Made by a program: the position numbers and the translations under genes | Shown here: one piece after another, positions 35,703 through 45,260 of the stretch | How positions within the stretch are numbered: position 1 is the first letter of the stretch | How the letters are laid out: every line of letters starts with the position of its first letter | The notes under the pieces: model-generated | The model's input: the letters and a program-made list of their open reading frames with translations, nothing else | Told to the model about the DNA's origin: nothing | Database searches by the model: none | Origin: Candidatus Saccharicenans sp. | Lineage (GTDB): Bacteria; Acidobacteriota; Aminicenantia; Aminicenantales; Saccharicenantaceae | Assembly (NCBI GenBank): GCA_030017715.1 | Contig: JASEIU010000001.1 | Location: 908,276-972,275, forward strand | Length of the DNA stretch: 64,000 nt | Direction of reading: 5' to 3'

Positions 35703-37386
35703 ATGAGTTTCAGGGGAAAGACCGGTATCGTCTTCATCTTTATTGTCTCAGCGGCCGCCAAGGCTGGAATGGCTCAGATGAGCGCCGTCAGCGCCGGGAC
35801 CCAGTCGATCGAAAAAAGCACTCTTATTACCAGGTCCTTTAATTTTACGGGAAAGAGCCGGGAAATCATCGAAATCGAACTGACCTCCCCCGGCCGGATC
35901 GAGGTCAGGGCTGAGTGGACGGGTTCGGCCTCCAGTCTGGCCCTGATTCTCAACGGTCCAGACCGGTCCCAGCCCAGTATTATGCCCGCCGGGACGGTCA
36001 AAGCCCTCTCACCATTTCTTTCACTTTCAATCTCAGTCATCTGGCGAAAGGAAAAAACTGGAAAGTGACCGTGGCCTTGTTCGGGGAGGGAACGGCCCGC
36101 GGCAGAGTTGAGATCAAGCTGCCGAGTCCCGGGGAAGCGGCTATTGCCGGAAAGGCAGAGACTCCGGCTCTTTCCAAAGCTGCTTCAAAGTCTCAGGGCG
36201 AGCTCAGCGCGGCCCAACCGGCGATAGAAGTTAAGGCGCCGACATCGGACACCAGGATCGTCTCCGGCGAGAACTGCCGCCTGCAGTGGACTTCTACGGG
36301 ATCGATTGAAAAGGTCAACATCTGGATGGAATACATAGATCGTAATGACCGGATCGCCGTCATGCAGATACCCGGGATCGGGAACTCTCAGGTGGCCAAC
36401 ACCGGCTCGAGGACCATCCGCATCCCGGAGACCTGGAACTCGGAGCATGGAGAACGCTGGCGGATTAAAATCGCTGGAGGCGGGGCCGAGGGACGTAGCG
36501 AGATGCTGACCATCATTCAAATGGCCGCTCAGGAAGGCCAGCAAAAGGGTGGCAGCCGTCTCAAGAAGGCAGGTCCGGATAGCGGGCCGGGCCGCATCCA
36601 GATCAGCAGCCGCGCCCGGGAGACGAATGGGTGGCCGACCGTGAATATCGAATCAGCTGGACGGCGACCGAGGTATCAGGGGATGTTAACGTGAACCTAA
36701 TTCACAGGCGGGCGGGGCATGAACAGACCTTTCCGACCGCGACCGTTCCTGCCTCCAGACGCCAGATCATTTACCGGGTTCCTTGCCGCTTAACGGTCAG
36801 CCCTTATGAGTTCGTCATCGAGGTGGCCACGCCCGACAACAGGGTCAAGGGTTATCAGAACATCACGGTTTACACCCAGTCTGTCGATTTGGTTTGTGAA
36901 ATTAGCGAAGTAGCGCAGGTTAATTGGGTGGAAGATTATTTCGTCGATAAGTATGGAGGGTCCTATCAGGAGTTCAAGGTGGGCGTGATGAACCAGGGAA
37001 TGGACAGACCTGTGTGGGCCGAGTTGAATCTCCGCATCATAAAGATGCCCGAGAATGTTGTGGTCCACACAGAGCAGTGGGCCATGGCCAATATACAGCC
37101 ACGCTCCTGGTATTACAGGCTGAAGCCTTTTCAAGTCGACCTCCGGGCGAAAACGATTCGCGCCCTGAATTACCCGGGCAGCGACCCCCGCGTGAGGGAA
37201 GGTCATTTCGTATTTGAAGCCAGTGTCTCCAGTGCGGATGAGCTAGAATACCTGCGTTATAACAACACAACAACAAGGAACAAACGAATCAGATAGAGGT
37301 CGCGGTCAACCCGAACAAATTTATGACAGGAGCCTGCGTTCCGGGACAATGAATTCAAGATTATCGAATTCCAGATGGTCAAATAA
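35703..37386 (+). pseudogene. frameshifted exported Ig-like/Kre9-like protein
   Basis: One ancestral gene of about 550 codons is spread over several frames. Frame one (35703 to about 36000) gives a signal peptide and a beta domain; frame two (about 36000-36620) continues with SPLTISFTFNLSHLAKGKNW and a domain with the W-T pattern of Kre9/KNH-like modules. Frame three (about 36625-37290) holds a second such module (REYRISWTATEVSGDVNVNL) and a further beta domain. Near the end a third shift gives NQIEVAVNPNKF and the tail NEFKIIEFQMVK before TAA. Each of the first three steps is a loss of one base. Either the gene is decayed or the assembly contains errors here. Confidence 0.7.
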
Positions 37387-37629
37387 TAGAGTCAAAACAA
37401 AGTTAGGAAGAAACGGGGAAGATATCAAGCTCAAGTTTTTCCTGGAGAAACCCTGGGCTCCGAGCCAGACCCGGGAGAAAGGCACAGGACAGATAAAGCG
37501 GTCAAATAATAATCCTGTAACCTGCGGACTTTTTTGATTTTAAATCCGGCAAAACCCTGTTCTGCGAAAGCTCCTGAAAACTTATCTATGCCTGTTTCTA
37601 AAGACTATCCGCCAGTTATTTTTGATTCG

Positions 37630-38403
37630 TCAGAAACGGAAAGAAAAACCTGCCTGGATGGTAAAGCCGGAGAACTCAAGATAAACGGGCGGGTCCCCGG
37701 GCATGAAGAAAGAGACTCCGAATCCTTCTAACGTCACCTGAAGGTATCCGCCGAGAAGGCTCATCGACAGGTTGCAGGCCAGGTCGATTTCGGGGCCGGC
37801 CGCGATACTCCACCCGATTGCGCCCTTATTTCCAGAGGTCACGAATCCGTTCTCTGCCTCCTTATAGTTCCCCAGGCAATAAAAAATTCTGGCCAGGGCC
37901 GCAAGGCGCACCGCAGTCAGAAGCTCGGGGGTGCGGGCTGTGAGATAAAGGCCGAACATGTTGAGCGAATGAGAAGAAACATAGTTACCGCCAGATAAAT
38001 CCAGAGTGCCCGAGATGCGAGCTGAGATTCGTTCGAAGATTAATCCGGTCTCTAAGGTGGATGAGAGCCGGTACCCGATTGAGGCGCCTAATCCATGCTC
38101 CCAGCCGAATTCTGAAAGATTGCCGTTCCAGGTGGCGTTAAGGTAGCCAGGATAGTTATTTAGCCTGTTCATCGAAGGTGAGGTTCCAACATAATAGGTT
38201 GTCATTGAGAAATACTGGCCGTTCCGGAGGCGCTCTGACCCGGGCCCTGAAGGACGGACAGGCACTCCATCTGAGGCGATTGAGAACCTGGCGACCTCCT
38301 TTTCGCCGCGTTTACGCAGCTCCTCAGCTTGCGAAAGCGGAGGTGATGGCCATCTGGTGCCCCTGGCTTTTTTGATTATTTCTTCGACTACTTGAGCGGC
38401 CAT
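37630..38403 (-). CDS. outer-membrane beta-barrel-like protein without a signal peptide
   Basis: A 257-residue frame. From about residue 65 it shows alternating amphipathic strands and ends in AGFSFRF, an aromatic C-terminus typical of outer-membrane barrels. The N-terminus is charged, with no signal peptide, and a stop codon lies 9 codons upstream in frame, so it could not be exported as read. It lies opposite a frameshifted gene. I suspect it has lost its 5' end, or that the true start was frameshifted. No function can be given. Confidence 0.5.
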   Translation of the reverse strand: MAAQVVEEIIKKARGTRWPSPPLSQAEELRKRGEKEVARFSIASDGVPVRPSGPGSERLRNGQYFSMTTYYVGTSPSMNRLNNYPGYLNATWNGNLSEFGWEHGLGASIGYRLSSTLETGLIFERISARISGTLDLSGGNYVSSHSLNMFGLYLTARTPELLTAVRLAALARIFYCLGNYKEAENGFVTSGNKGAIGWSIAAGPEIDLACNLSMSLLGGYLQVTLEGFGVSFFMPGDPPVYLEFSGFTIQAGFSFRF

Positions 38404-38637
38404 GGCCGCTGCAGCCTTGTGCCGGCAATCTCAATTCCCTCCGAATTGAGCAAATGGTAACTCATGGTGAGGCAAGGCTGTCAAGCTTACAATTCCTGCC
38501 GGCAAGTTCAGGCAATGCCCGGCGAAGTTTTATCTGAGAGGTCGGAATCGGGAATTGAGTCTTAAATTCCCGGGACCGTTGCTTTTTTTCAAATCAAAAG
38601 ATTTCACCCGCTCTGCCTTTTATAGTTTCAGCCGGGT

Positions 38638-39561
38638 TTATAAGTTTATGAGATCTTTTGATCTGTGGAGCTCAACTTCGGCGGCGATATAGCCAAAGGC
38701 CGGCCAGTAGGGAAGGGCTATAATCTTTCTGAGCATTTCAGCGGCTCTGGCTCTCTGGCCCTTTATCAGTAACCTGCAGGCCAGGCCGTAGCCAGTAGTG
38801 GCCATATCGAGGTCTGAGGAAGCAGCAGCCGTCTCTAGCTCAGCTTCTGTCCTGGCTCCTTTATCAAACAGCAGAAGATTATAATATGAGACATTCTCCC
38901 CGGCATCCATATTTTCGGTGATTCCTTCGAGAACCCCGGCCGCTTCTTCTAACCTTCCCTGTCGTATAAGCGTCAGATAAAGCCAGTTGGATACAGCGAT
39001 TATCGAGCCGTCGTCACGGCAGACTTCCCGACAGCGGGAGTAAGCTTTCTCGGCCCTTTCAAATTCAGCCTGCAGATAGTAGGCCAGCCCGAGGTGATAC
39101 CAGATATCAAAATCCTGATCGTTGAGCTCGGCTGCCCTCTCTAAGTCTGAAACAGCCCGGTCGAATTCTCTGGTGGAAATATACCGATGTCCTCGATAGC
39201 GATAAAGCATCGCATTGTCTGGATGGGCCTGGATACCCCTGGTGTAGATATTTATGGCCTCGTGATATCGCCAGAGTCGGGAAAGTGCCTGACCGTATAA
39301 AATGATGTTGTCGGGATAATCGGGATTGGCTTCGAACCTGGAGGCGGCTGCTGTAAGGTCCTTTTCCAGACTGGTCAGAGCTTCACCGGTCGCCGGGGTT
39401 CGGTAGAGCGGCTGGCCGAGAAGAGAAATGACCTCGGGCGCCGGCAGGGCGGTTTTTTCTTTCCGGCAGCCAGCGAGCGATATCAAAATGATGACGACCG
39501 GAGCTATTATGAAACAAGAAAAAGCGATTGCTCTGGCGGTGTGGCAAAGTCGCTCATTCAT
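38638..39561 (-). CDS. TPR lipoprotein
   Basis: A 307-residue protein with a signal peptide ending in SLAGC, a lipobox. The mature part consists of tetratricopeptide repeats, for example NAMLYRYRGHRYISTREFDR and FDIWYHLGLAYYLQAEFER. TPR arrays bind proteins, so it is probably an envelope scaffold or assembly factor; the partner is unknown. The ATG at 39561 follows GGAAGGAGGAGAATA, a strong ribosome-binding site. Confidence 0.82.
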   Translation of the reverse strand: MNERLCHTARAIAFSCFIIAPVVIILISLAGCRKEKTALPAPEVISLLGQPLYRTPATGEALTSLEKDLTAAASRFEANPDYPDNIILYGQALSRLWRYHEAINIYTRGIQAHPDNAMLYRYRGHRYISTREFDRAVSDLERAAELNDQDFDIWYHLGLAYYLQAEFERAEKAYSRCREVCRDDGSIIAVSNWLYLTLIRQGRLEEAAGVLEGITENMDAGENVSYYNLLLFDKGARTEAELETAAASSDLDMATTGYGLACRLLIKGQRARAAEMLRKIIALPYWPAFGYIAAEVELHRSKDLINL

Positions 39562-39716
39562 TATTCTCCTCCTTCCGTAAGGAGCTTATTAAAAGATTCC
39601 GGGGTGGTCAATTAAATCTTCTAAAATACTCTTTTTTAGAAATTCTGGCATTGCTTGTTATCGAAAGCTTTGAGCTTGATGGTTTGAGCCTGTGTAATAA
39701 ATAAAACCAATTGTTA

Positions 39717-40517
39717 TCAACCCAGGGCCACGTCCAAGATCATCATCAGAAGAAAGCCCAGGATCAGTCCGATGGTAGCCAGGTCAGATTTTCCGCTCTG
39801 CTGGGATTCCGGAATAACCTCTTCCACCACCACGAAGATCATGGCTCCGGCAGCGAAGGACAGGGCATAGGGCAGGATGGAGATCATCCTGGTAACAGCC
39901 AGCACTCCCAGGACCCCGGCCACCGGTTCAACCAGTCCGGAGAGCTGTCCGAGAAAAAAACTTCTCCCGCGGCTGAGTCCGGCTGCCCTGAGCGGACCTG
40001 AGACAGCGAGCCCTTCCGGGAGATTCTGTAAACCAAGACCTATGGCCAGAGCAATGGCTGCGCCAGTCGAAGTTCCGGGGATATTCAGCGAAGCGGCCCC
40101 GATGGCTACTCCGACAGCCAGTCCTTCCGGGATGTTGTGGAGAGTTATTGCCAGAACCAGAAGCGTCGTTTTCCGCCAGTGAGTTTTAAGCCCTTCGGCC
40201 ATTTCTTCGGGCAGAAAAAGATGGAGATGGGGAAGAACTCTGTCGAGCAAAAAGAGAAATCCAGCTCCCATAAGAAAGCCAACAGCCGGCGGAAACCACA
40301 TCGGAAGCTGACGGCCTCTGGACATCTCTATGGCCGGTGCCAGAAGAGACCAGAAGCTGGCGGCGATCATCACGCCGCCGGCAAAGCCTAACATCAGGTC
40401 CAGTAAGCGCCGGTTGACTTTCTTAAAAAGAAAAACCGAAGCTGCTCCGGTGGCAGTCATTAAATAGGTGAAACCTGTCGCCAGAAGGGCCTGGATTACT
40501 GGGGATAAAGGAGCCAT
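39717..40517 (-). CDS. ZIP family metal transporter
   Basis: A 266-residue membrane protein with about eight helices. The metal-binding helices carry HNIPEGLAVGVAIG and QNLPEGLAVSGPL, the ZIP signatures, with a further EEVIPE near helix 7. A short charged loop between helices 3 and 4 carries HLHLFLPEEM, a histidine pair likely to bind metal. Family members move zinc, and often iron or manganese, into the cytoplasm. It is a single-gene unit. Confidence 0.92.
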   Translation of the reverse strand: MAPLSPVIQALLATGFTYLMTATGAASVFLFKKVNRRLLDLMLGFAGGVMIAASFWSLLAPAIEMSRGRQLPMWFPPAVGFLMGAGFLFLLDRVLPHLHLFLPEEMAEGLKTHWRKTTLLVLAITLHNIPEGLAVGVAIGAASLNIPGTSTGAAIALAIGLGLQNLPEGLAVSGPLRAAGLSRGRSFFLGQLSGLVEPVAGVLGVLAVTRMISILPYALSFAAGAMIFVVVEEVIPESQQSGKSDLATIGLILGFLLMMILDVALG

Positions 40518-40704
40518 TTGCCTATCTCTTTTTTTATTCGGTTTTCAAAATAAACCATGACTTTGATGGAGTCAACAATTAAAATTAAATTAAATAAGCG
40601 GGCAATGCTGAAGATGAATCTAAAATAGGCAAAAAATTATCACTGAATTAATTTAAACAGATAACAACAAAAAGTTAACGGGAATAAATTGGCTGGAGGA
40701 AAAG

Positions 40705-41485
40705 ATGAAGAGATGTTCTGAAGCTTTAGACTTCAGAGAAAAGGTGTCTATGGTTACCGGCGGCGCCTCCGGAATCGGTCTGGGGATTGTCCGGGCTCTG
40801 ACTGAGGCGGGAGCAGCTGTGATGATGGTCGATGTTGACCGGGTACGAGCCCGTCGGGAGAGAGACAGCTTAAAAGAAGCGGGTTTTGAGGTTGAGTTTT
40901 CCGGGGCGGATGTGCGGAAGGAGAAAGACTGCCAGAAAGCTGTGGCTGAGAGCGCAGAAAAATACGGCAGGCTGGATATCCTGGTGAACTGGGCCGGGGT
41001 GATGGTGAGAAAAGAGATTCTGAAGATGTCAGAAAAAAAAAGAATGGGATCTGGTGCTCGATGTAAATCTTAAAGGAGTTTTCTTGATGTGCCGGGCGGC
41101 TTTGCCGCATATCATAAAAATAAAAGGCACTATCATCAACATTGGATCTGGTTGGCCGTTCAAAGGAGGTCCGAAAGCAACTGCCTATTGCGCCTCCAAA
41201 GCTGGCCTTCTGAATTTCACCAGAGCGCTGGCCATAGATTGCGGAAAATATGGGGTCAGGGTTAATTGCGTCTGCCCGGGAGATGTAGATACACCGATGC
41301 TCCGGAAAGAAGCCCGACAGCTTGGCCTGGACGAGGAAGAATTCTTGCCTGAAGCGGCCATGAGACCTCTGCCGCGTTTAGGATTTCCTAAGGACGTAGC
41401 CGGGGTGGCCCTTTCCCTGGCGAGTCCGCTGGCTGACTGGATTACAGGAGCGAGTCTGGTGGTTGACGGTGGGGGACTGGCCTGA
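40705..41485 (+). pseudogene. SDR family oxidoreductase split by an A9 run
   Basis: Short-chain dehydrogenase of about 260 residues encoded in two frames. The first part (40705 to about 41040) holds the NAD(P) motif TGGASGIG (18-25) and the VNWAGV variant of NNAG. The second part (from about 41042) continues with WDLVLDVNLKGVF and holds the catalytic Tyr and Lys in TAYCASKAG, plus VVDGGG at the C-terminus. The break is at nine A residues (41033-41041); eight would keep one frame (SEKKEWDLVLDVN). It may be a frameshift mutation, an assembly error or a slippage site. The substrate is unknown. Confidence 0.85.
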
Positions 41486-41608
41486 AGAGGAAAAGATTGG
41501 CCTTTCGATTGTGCGGCTTTCAATTTATCGGATCCTGCACTTTTAAAATAGTTCCTTGATATTCAGAGGACAGAAAATATAAAATCCTTCCTGTAAAGGA
41601 GGAGATAA

Positions 41609-44600
41609 ATGGGCAACAGAATATTAAGAATTTCCAGAATGATCGTGTTTATGTCGGCTCTAGCCCTGATACTATTTTCCACCGGTTCTCCGCTGCAGGG
41701 AGCGGATGAAGCCAGAGTGCTGCGATTTCCGACGATTTATAAAGACCTGGTGGTCTTTTCCTATGCCGGAGACCTTTATTCTGTGCCGGTGACGGGCGGG
41801 GTTGCCAGGAGGCTTACTTCCCACCCCGGCTATGAAGCCTTTGCCAGATTTTCTCCAGACGGAAAGCATATTGCTTTTACCGGAGAATATGACGGAAACA
41901 GGGAAGTGTTTCTTATGTCGGCTGAAGGCGGGGTCCCGGTTAGACTGACTCATACGCCGGTTCTGAGCCGTGATGATATTTCAGACAGAATGGGACCGAA
42001 TAATCTGGTGATTGGCTGGACGCCCGACGGTCAGAAGATTGTTTTCCGCTCGAGAATGGCTGAATGGAACGACTTCAACGGTCAGCTTTATCTCGTTCCC
42101 AGGGATGGCGGAACACCCGAAGAATTGCCGCTGCCCCGCGGCGGTTTTTGCTCTTTTTCTCCCGACGGGCAGAAATTAGCCTTCAATCGAATTTTCCGTG
42201 AATTCCGGACCTGGAAGAGATATCGGGGCGGTATGGTGGATGATATCTGGGTCTATGATTTCAAAACCAAAACGACCGAGAACATCACCAACCATGAAGC
42301 TTCTGACATCATCCCGATGTGGAGTGGAAACAGAATCTATTTCCTGTCCGACCGCGATGAGAACAAAAGATTCAATATTTACTGTTATGATCTGGAGACA
42401 AAAAGCACAAAAAAGGTTACCGATTTTACGGATTATGATGTCAAGTTCCCATCGCTGGGAGCAGGGGCCATAGTCTTTGAAAATGGCGGTTATCTTTACA
42501 GGCTCGACCTGGAGACTGAAAAGGTCAGTCGGATTCCGGTCTATATTGCCGACGACCAGGTGATGGCTCGGACCGAGCTGGTCAGGGTGGCCGACAGGGT
42601 CAACACCTGGGATATTGCCCCGGACGGGGCCCGGGCGGTGTTTGGAGCCCGCGGGGAAATTTTTACCGTGCCGGCCAAACACGGAAACACCCGGAATCTC
42701 ACCCGGACCTCCGGTGTGCACGAGAGAGATGTCGCCTGGTCACCCGACGGCCGCTGGATAGCTTTCGTTTCCGATAGAACCGGACGGGAAGAAATTTATA
42801 TCGTTCCCCAGGATGGCTCGGGCCCGGCAATTCAACTGACCTCCGACAGAGAATGCTATAAATACGCTCCGCTCTGGTCGCCCGATAGCAAGAAACTTCT
42901 CTGGTCAGACCGGATGTTCCGGCTGCGTTATGTGGATATCGAAAAGAAGCAGGTGGTGGAGGTGGCCAGGAGCAAATACTGGGAAATCAGGGATTACACC
43001 TGGTCGCCGGATTCCGGCTGGGTGGCTTTTTCTGATCAAGCCGAGAACGGGCTGTCAAAAATTTTTATCCACAATCTGGCCAGTAAAGAAACTGTGGAGA
43101 TTACCGACAACTGGTATTCTTCTTATTCTCCCTGCTTCAGCGCTGACGGGAAATATCTGTTCTTTGTGTCCGACCGCGACTTTAACCCGGTTTACAGCCG
43201 GACCGAGTGGAACCACGCATATCTGAATATGTCGAGAATTTATCTGCTGACCTTGACCCGGGAGGTGAAATCTCCCTTCGAGCCAAAGAGCGATGAGGTT
43301 AAGGTAGTGACTTCTGAACCGGCAAGAGAAGGTAAATCAGGAGAGGAAAAACAGACGGCTCGACCAGCTGCCGGGAAAGCAGATAGAATCACTGTTCGTG
43401 TAGATAAGGAAGGAATTAAAGACAGAATTATGGCTCTGCCGGTGGAAGTTTCGGGTTATTTCGGGCTGACTTCAGTCGGCGATAAACTCTATTATCTCAA
43501 AAAGTCGTTCGGAGACAGGCAGACTTCGCTTAAAGTCTATGACCTCAGTAAACTCGAAGAAAAGGATCTCGGTAGCGTCAACGGCTATGTTATTTCAGCC
43601 GACCAGAAAAAGATGCTGGTGCAGCAGGGACGAGATTTCGCCATCATCGACCTGCCGGCAGCCCCGATCAAAATAGAAGAAAAATTGAATCTTTCCGGCC
43701 TGGAAGTCTGGCTCGACCGAAAAGCTGAATGGGCTCAGATTTTTGATGAATGCTGGCGGCAGATGAAGGATTTCTTCTACGTCCCCAACATGCATGGAGT
43801 GGACTGGGAAAAGGTGAGAGCCCGATATGAACCCCTGGCTAAAGCCGTCAATCACCGGGCCGACCTGACCTATGTGATTGGCGAGATGATCGGAGAACTC
43901 AATTGCGGCCACACCTATGTGGGCGGAGGCGACCTGCCCAGAGTGGAAAGAATTAACGTCGGACTTCTGGGTGCAAAACTCGAGAGGGATAAATCGGGCT
44001 ATTATCTCATCAGAAAAATTCTGGCCGGACAGAACTGGGACCGCAGCCTGCGTTCGCCTCTGACGGAAGTCGGGGTAAACGTGAAGGAAGGCGAGTACGT
44101 CATCGCCGTCAACGGAAAGCCAGTCAATCAGGTCAAAGACATCTATGAACTTCTGGTGAATACTGCCGGGAAACAGGTAACTCTGAAGGTCAACAGCCAG
44201 CCGACCGAAAAGGGCGCCAGAGAGGTGGTCATCGTTCCCATAGAGACCGAGAACAGTCTTTATTATTACAACTGGGTCAAAAAGAACATGGAATACGTGG
44301 CTAAAGCCACCGGCGGCAAAGTGGCTTACATCCACGTTCCTGACATGGGAGTGACCGGACTTAACGAATTCGTAAAGCATTTCTATCCGCAGGTTGATAA
44401 GAAAGCACTGATCATCGATGTCCGGGGAAACGGCGGCGGGAATGTTTCGCCGATGCTGATAGAAAGGCTGGCCAGACAGGCGGTAATGATGGATATCGCC
44501 CGCGGTTCTGTGCCCAGGCCGGATCCTTCAGCTCTGATCATGGGACCGAAAGTCTGTTTGATCAATGAATTCTCGGCTTCGGATGGGGATATATTCCCGT

Positions 44601-44914
44601 ATCGCTTCAAGAGGATGCAGCTTGGCAAACTGATCGGGAAAAGAACCTGGGGTGGAGTGGTCGGCATCAGGGGCACGCTGCCGCTGGTTGATGGCGGTTA
44701 TCTGAATAAACCGGAATTTGCCACCTACAGCCTTGAGGGTCAGTGGATTATCGAGGGAGAAGGAGTCGAGCCCGATATCTATCTGGACAACGACCCGGCG
44801 AAAGAATTTGAAGGCATCGACGAGCAGCTGAACAAAGCCATCGAGTTGATTCTTGAAGAATTAAAGACGAAGGAGCCGAAGCTTCCGCCGGTGCCTCCGT
44901 ATCCGAAGAAGTAA
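41609..44914 (+). CDS. tricorn-type protease (S41 family) with TolB-like propellers
   Basis: A 1101-residue exported protein. A signal peptide (to about residue 32) is followed by beta-propeller repeats (about 35-560, with many SPDGKHIAF and SPDGRWIAF motifs). A linker rich in charged residues follows (about 570-595), then the tricorn core (about 700-1090) with an inserted PDZ domain. Catalytic positions match tricorn: His768 in NCGHTYVGG and Ser991-Asp992 in FSASDGD; the substrate-side Glu lies in EGEGVEPD. In archaea tricorn degrades peptides made by the proteasome; a periplasmic location suggests breakdown of imported or released peptides. The ATG follows AAAGGAGGAGATAA. Confidence 0.92.
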   Translation: MGNRILRISRMIVFMSALALILFSTGSPLQGADEARVLRFPTIYKDLVVFSYAGDLYSVPVTGGVARRLTSHPGYEAFARFSPDGKHIAFTGEYDGNREVFLMSAEGGVPVRLTHTPVLSRDDISDRMGPNNLVIGWTPDGQKIVFRSRMAEWNDFNGQLYLVPRDGGTPEELPLPRGGFCSFSPDGQKLAFNRIFREFRTWKRYRGGMVDDIWVYDFKTKTTENITNHEASDIIPMWSGNRIYFLSDRDENKRFNIYCYDLETKSTKKVTDFTDYDVKFPSLGAGAIVFENGGYLYRLDLETEKVSRIPVYIADDQVMARTELVRVADRVNTWDIAPDGARAVFGARGEIFTVPAKHGNTRNLTRTSGVHERDVAWSPDGRWIAFVSDRTGREEIYIVPQDGSGPAIQLTSDRECYKYAPLWSPDSKKLLWSDRMFRLRYVDIEKKQVVEVARSKYWEIRDYTWSPDSGWVAFSDQAENGLSKIFIHNLASKETVEITDNWYSSYSPCFSADGKYLFFVSDRDFNPVYSRTEWNHAYLNMSRIYLLTLTREVKSPFEPKSDEVKVVTSEPAREGKSGEEKQTARPAAGKADRITVRVDKEGIKDRIMALPVEVSGYFGLTSVGDKLYYLKKSFGDRQTSLKVYDLSKLEEKDLGSVNGYVISADQKKMLVQQGRDFAIIDLPAAPIKIEEKLNLSGLEVWLDRKAEWAQIFDECWRQMKDFFYVPNMHGVDWEKVRARYEPLAKAVNHRADLTYVIGEMIGELNCGHTYVGGGDLPRVERINVGLLGAKLERDKSGYYLIRKILAGQNWDRSLRSPLTEVGVNVKEGEYVIAVNGKPVNQVKDIYELLVNTAGKQVTLKVNSQPTEKGAREVVIVPIETENSLYYYNWVKKNMEYVAKATGGKVAYIHVPDMGVTGLNEFVKHFYPQVDKKALIIDVRGNGGGNVSPMLIERLARQAVMMDIARGSVPRPDPSALIMGPKVCLINEFSASDGDIFPYRFKRMQLGKLIGKRTWGGVVGIRGTLPLVDGGYLNKPEFATYSLEGQWIIEGEGVEPDIYLDNDPAKEFEGIDEQLNKAIELILEELKTKEPKLPPVPPYPKK

Positions 44915-45260
44915 TTGCCAGGGTGCATGACCTGAAGAATTTCTTGATTAGCTTCTGCGGATAAAGAGCGCAGATTGTTTGCCAGTTGGACGGCGAGATG
45001 AGTTCAAAAAATCAACGGATGATTCTGTCTGCCCAGAGCCGAGTCCAGGGCCCAAAAAATTTTAGGCCTTTCCCGGCTTCAATGAGCCTGGTGAGTTCGG
45101 TTTTCAGAACCAAAAACTGGAATATTTCTGGCTGGCTAATTGTAATTGAGGCGGAACGATCTGGCTGTATTTCTCAAATTCAGACGGGGATTTATAATTT
45201 TCTGGAAACGACACCGGAAAAAACAAAATGAAATAACAAAAAAAGTTCAGGAGAGCCGAA
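44915..45260. other. intergenic region
   Basis: 346 bases before the M28 peptidase gene. An 81-codon frame (44986-45231) shows no ribosome-binding site or recognisable composition. I see no promoter box beyond AT-rich sequence near 45180-45240, and no RNA gene. Confidence 0.4.
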
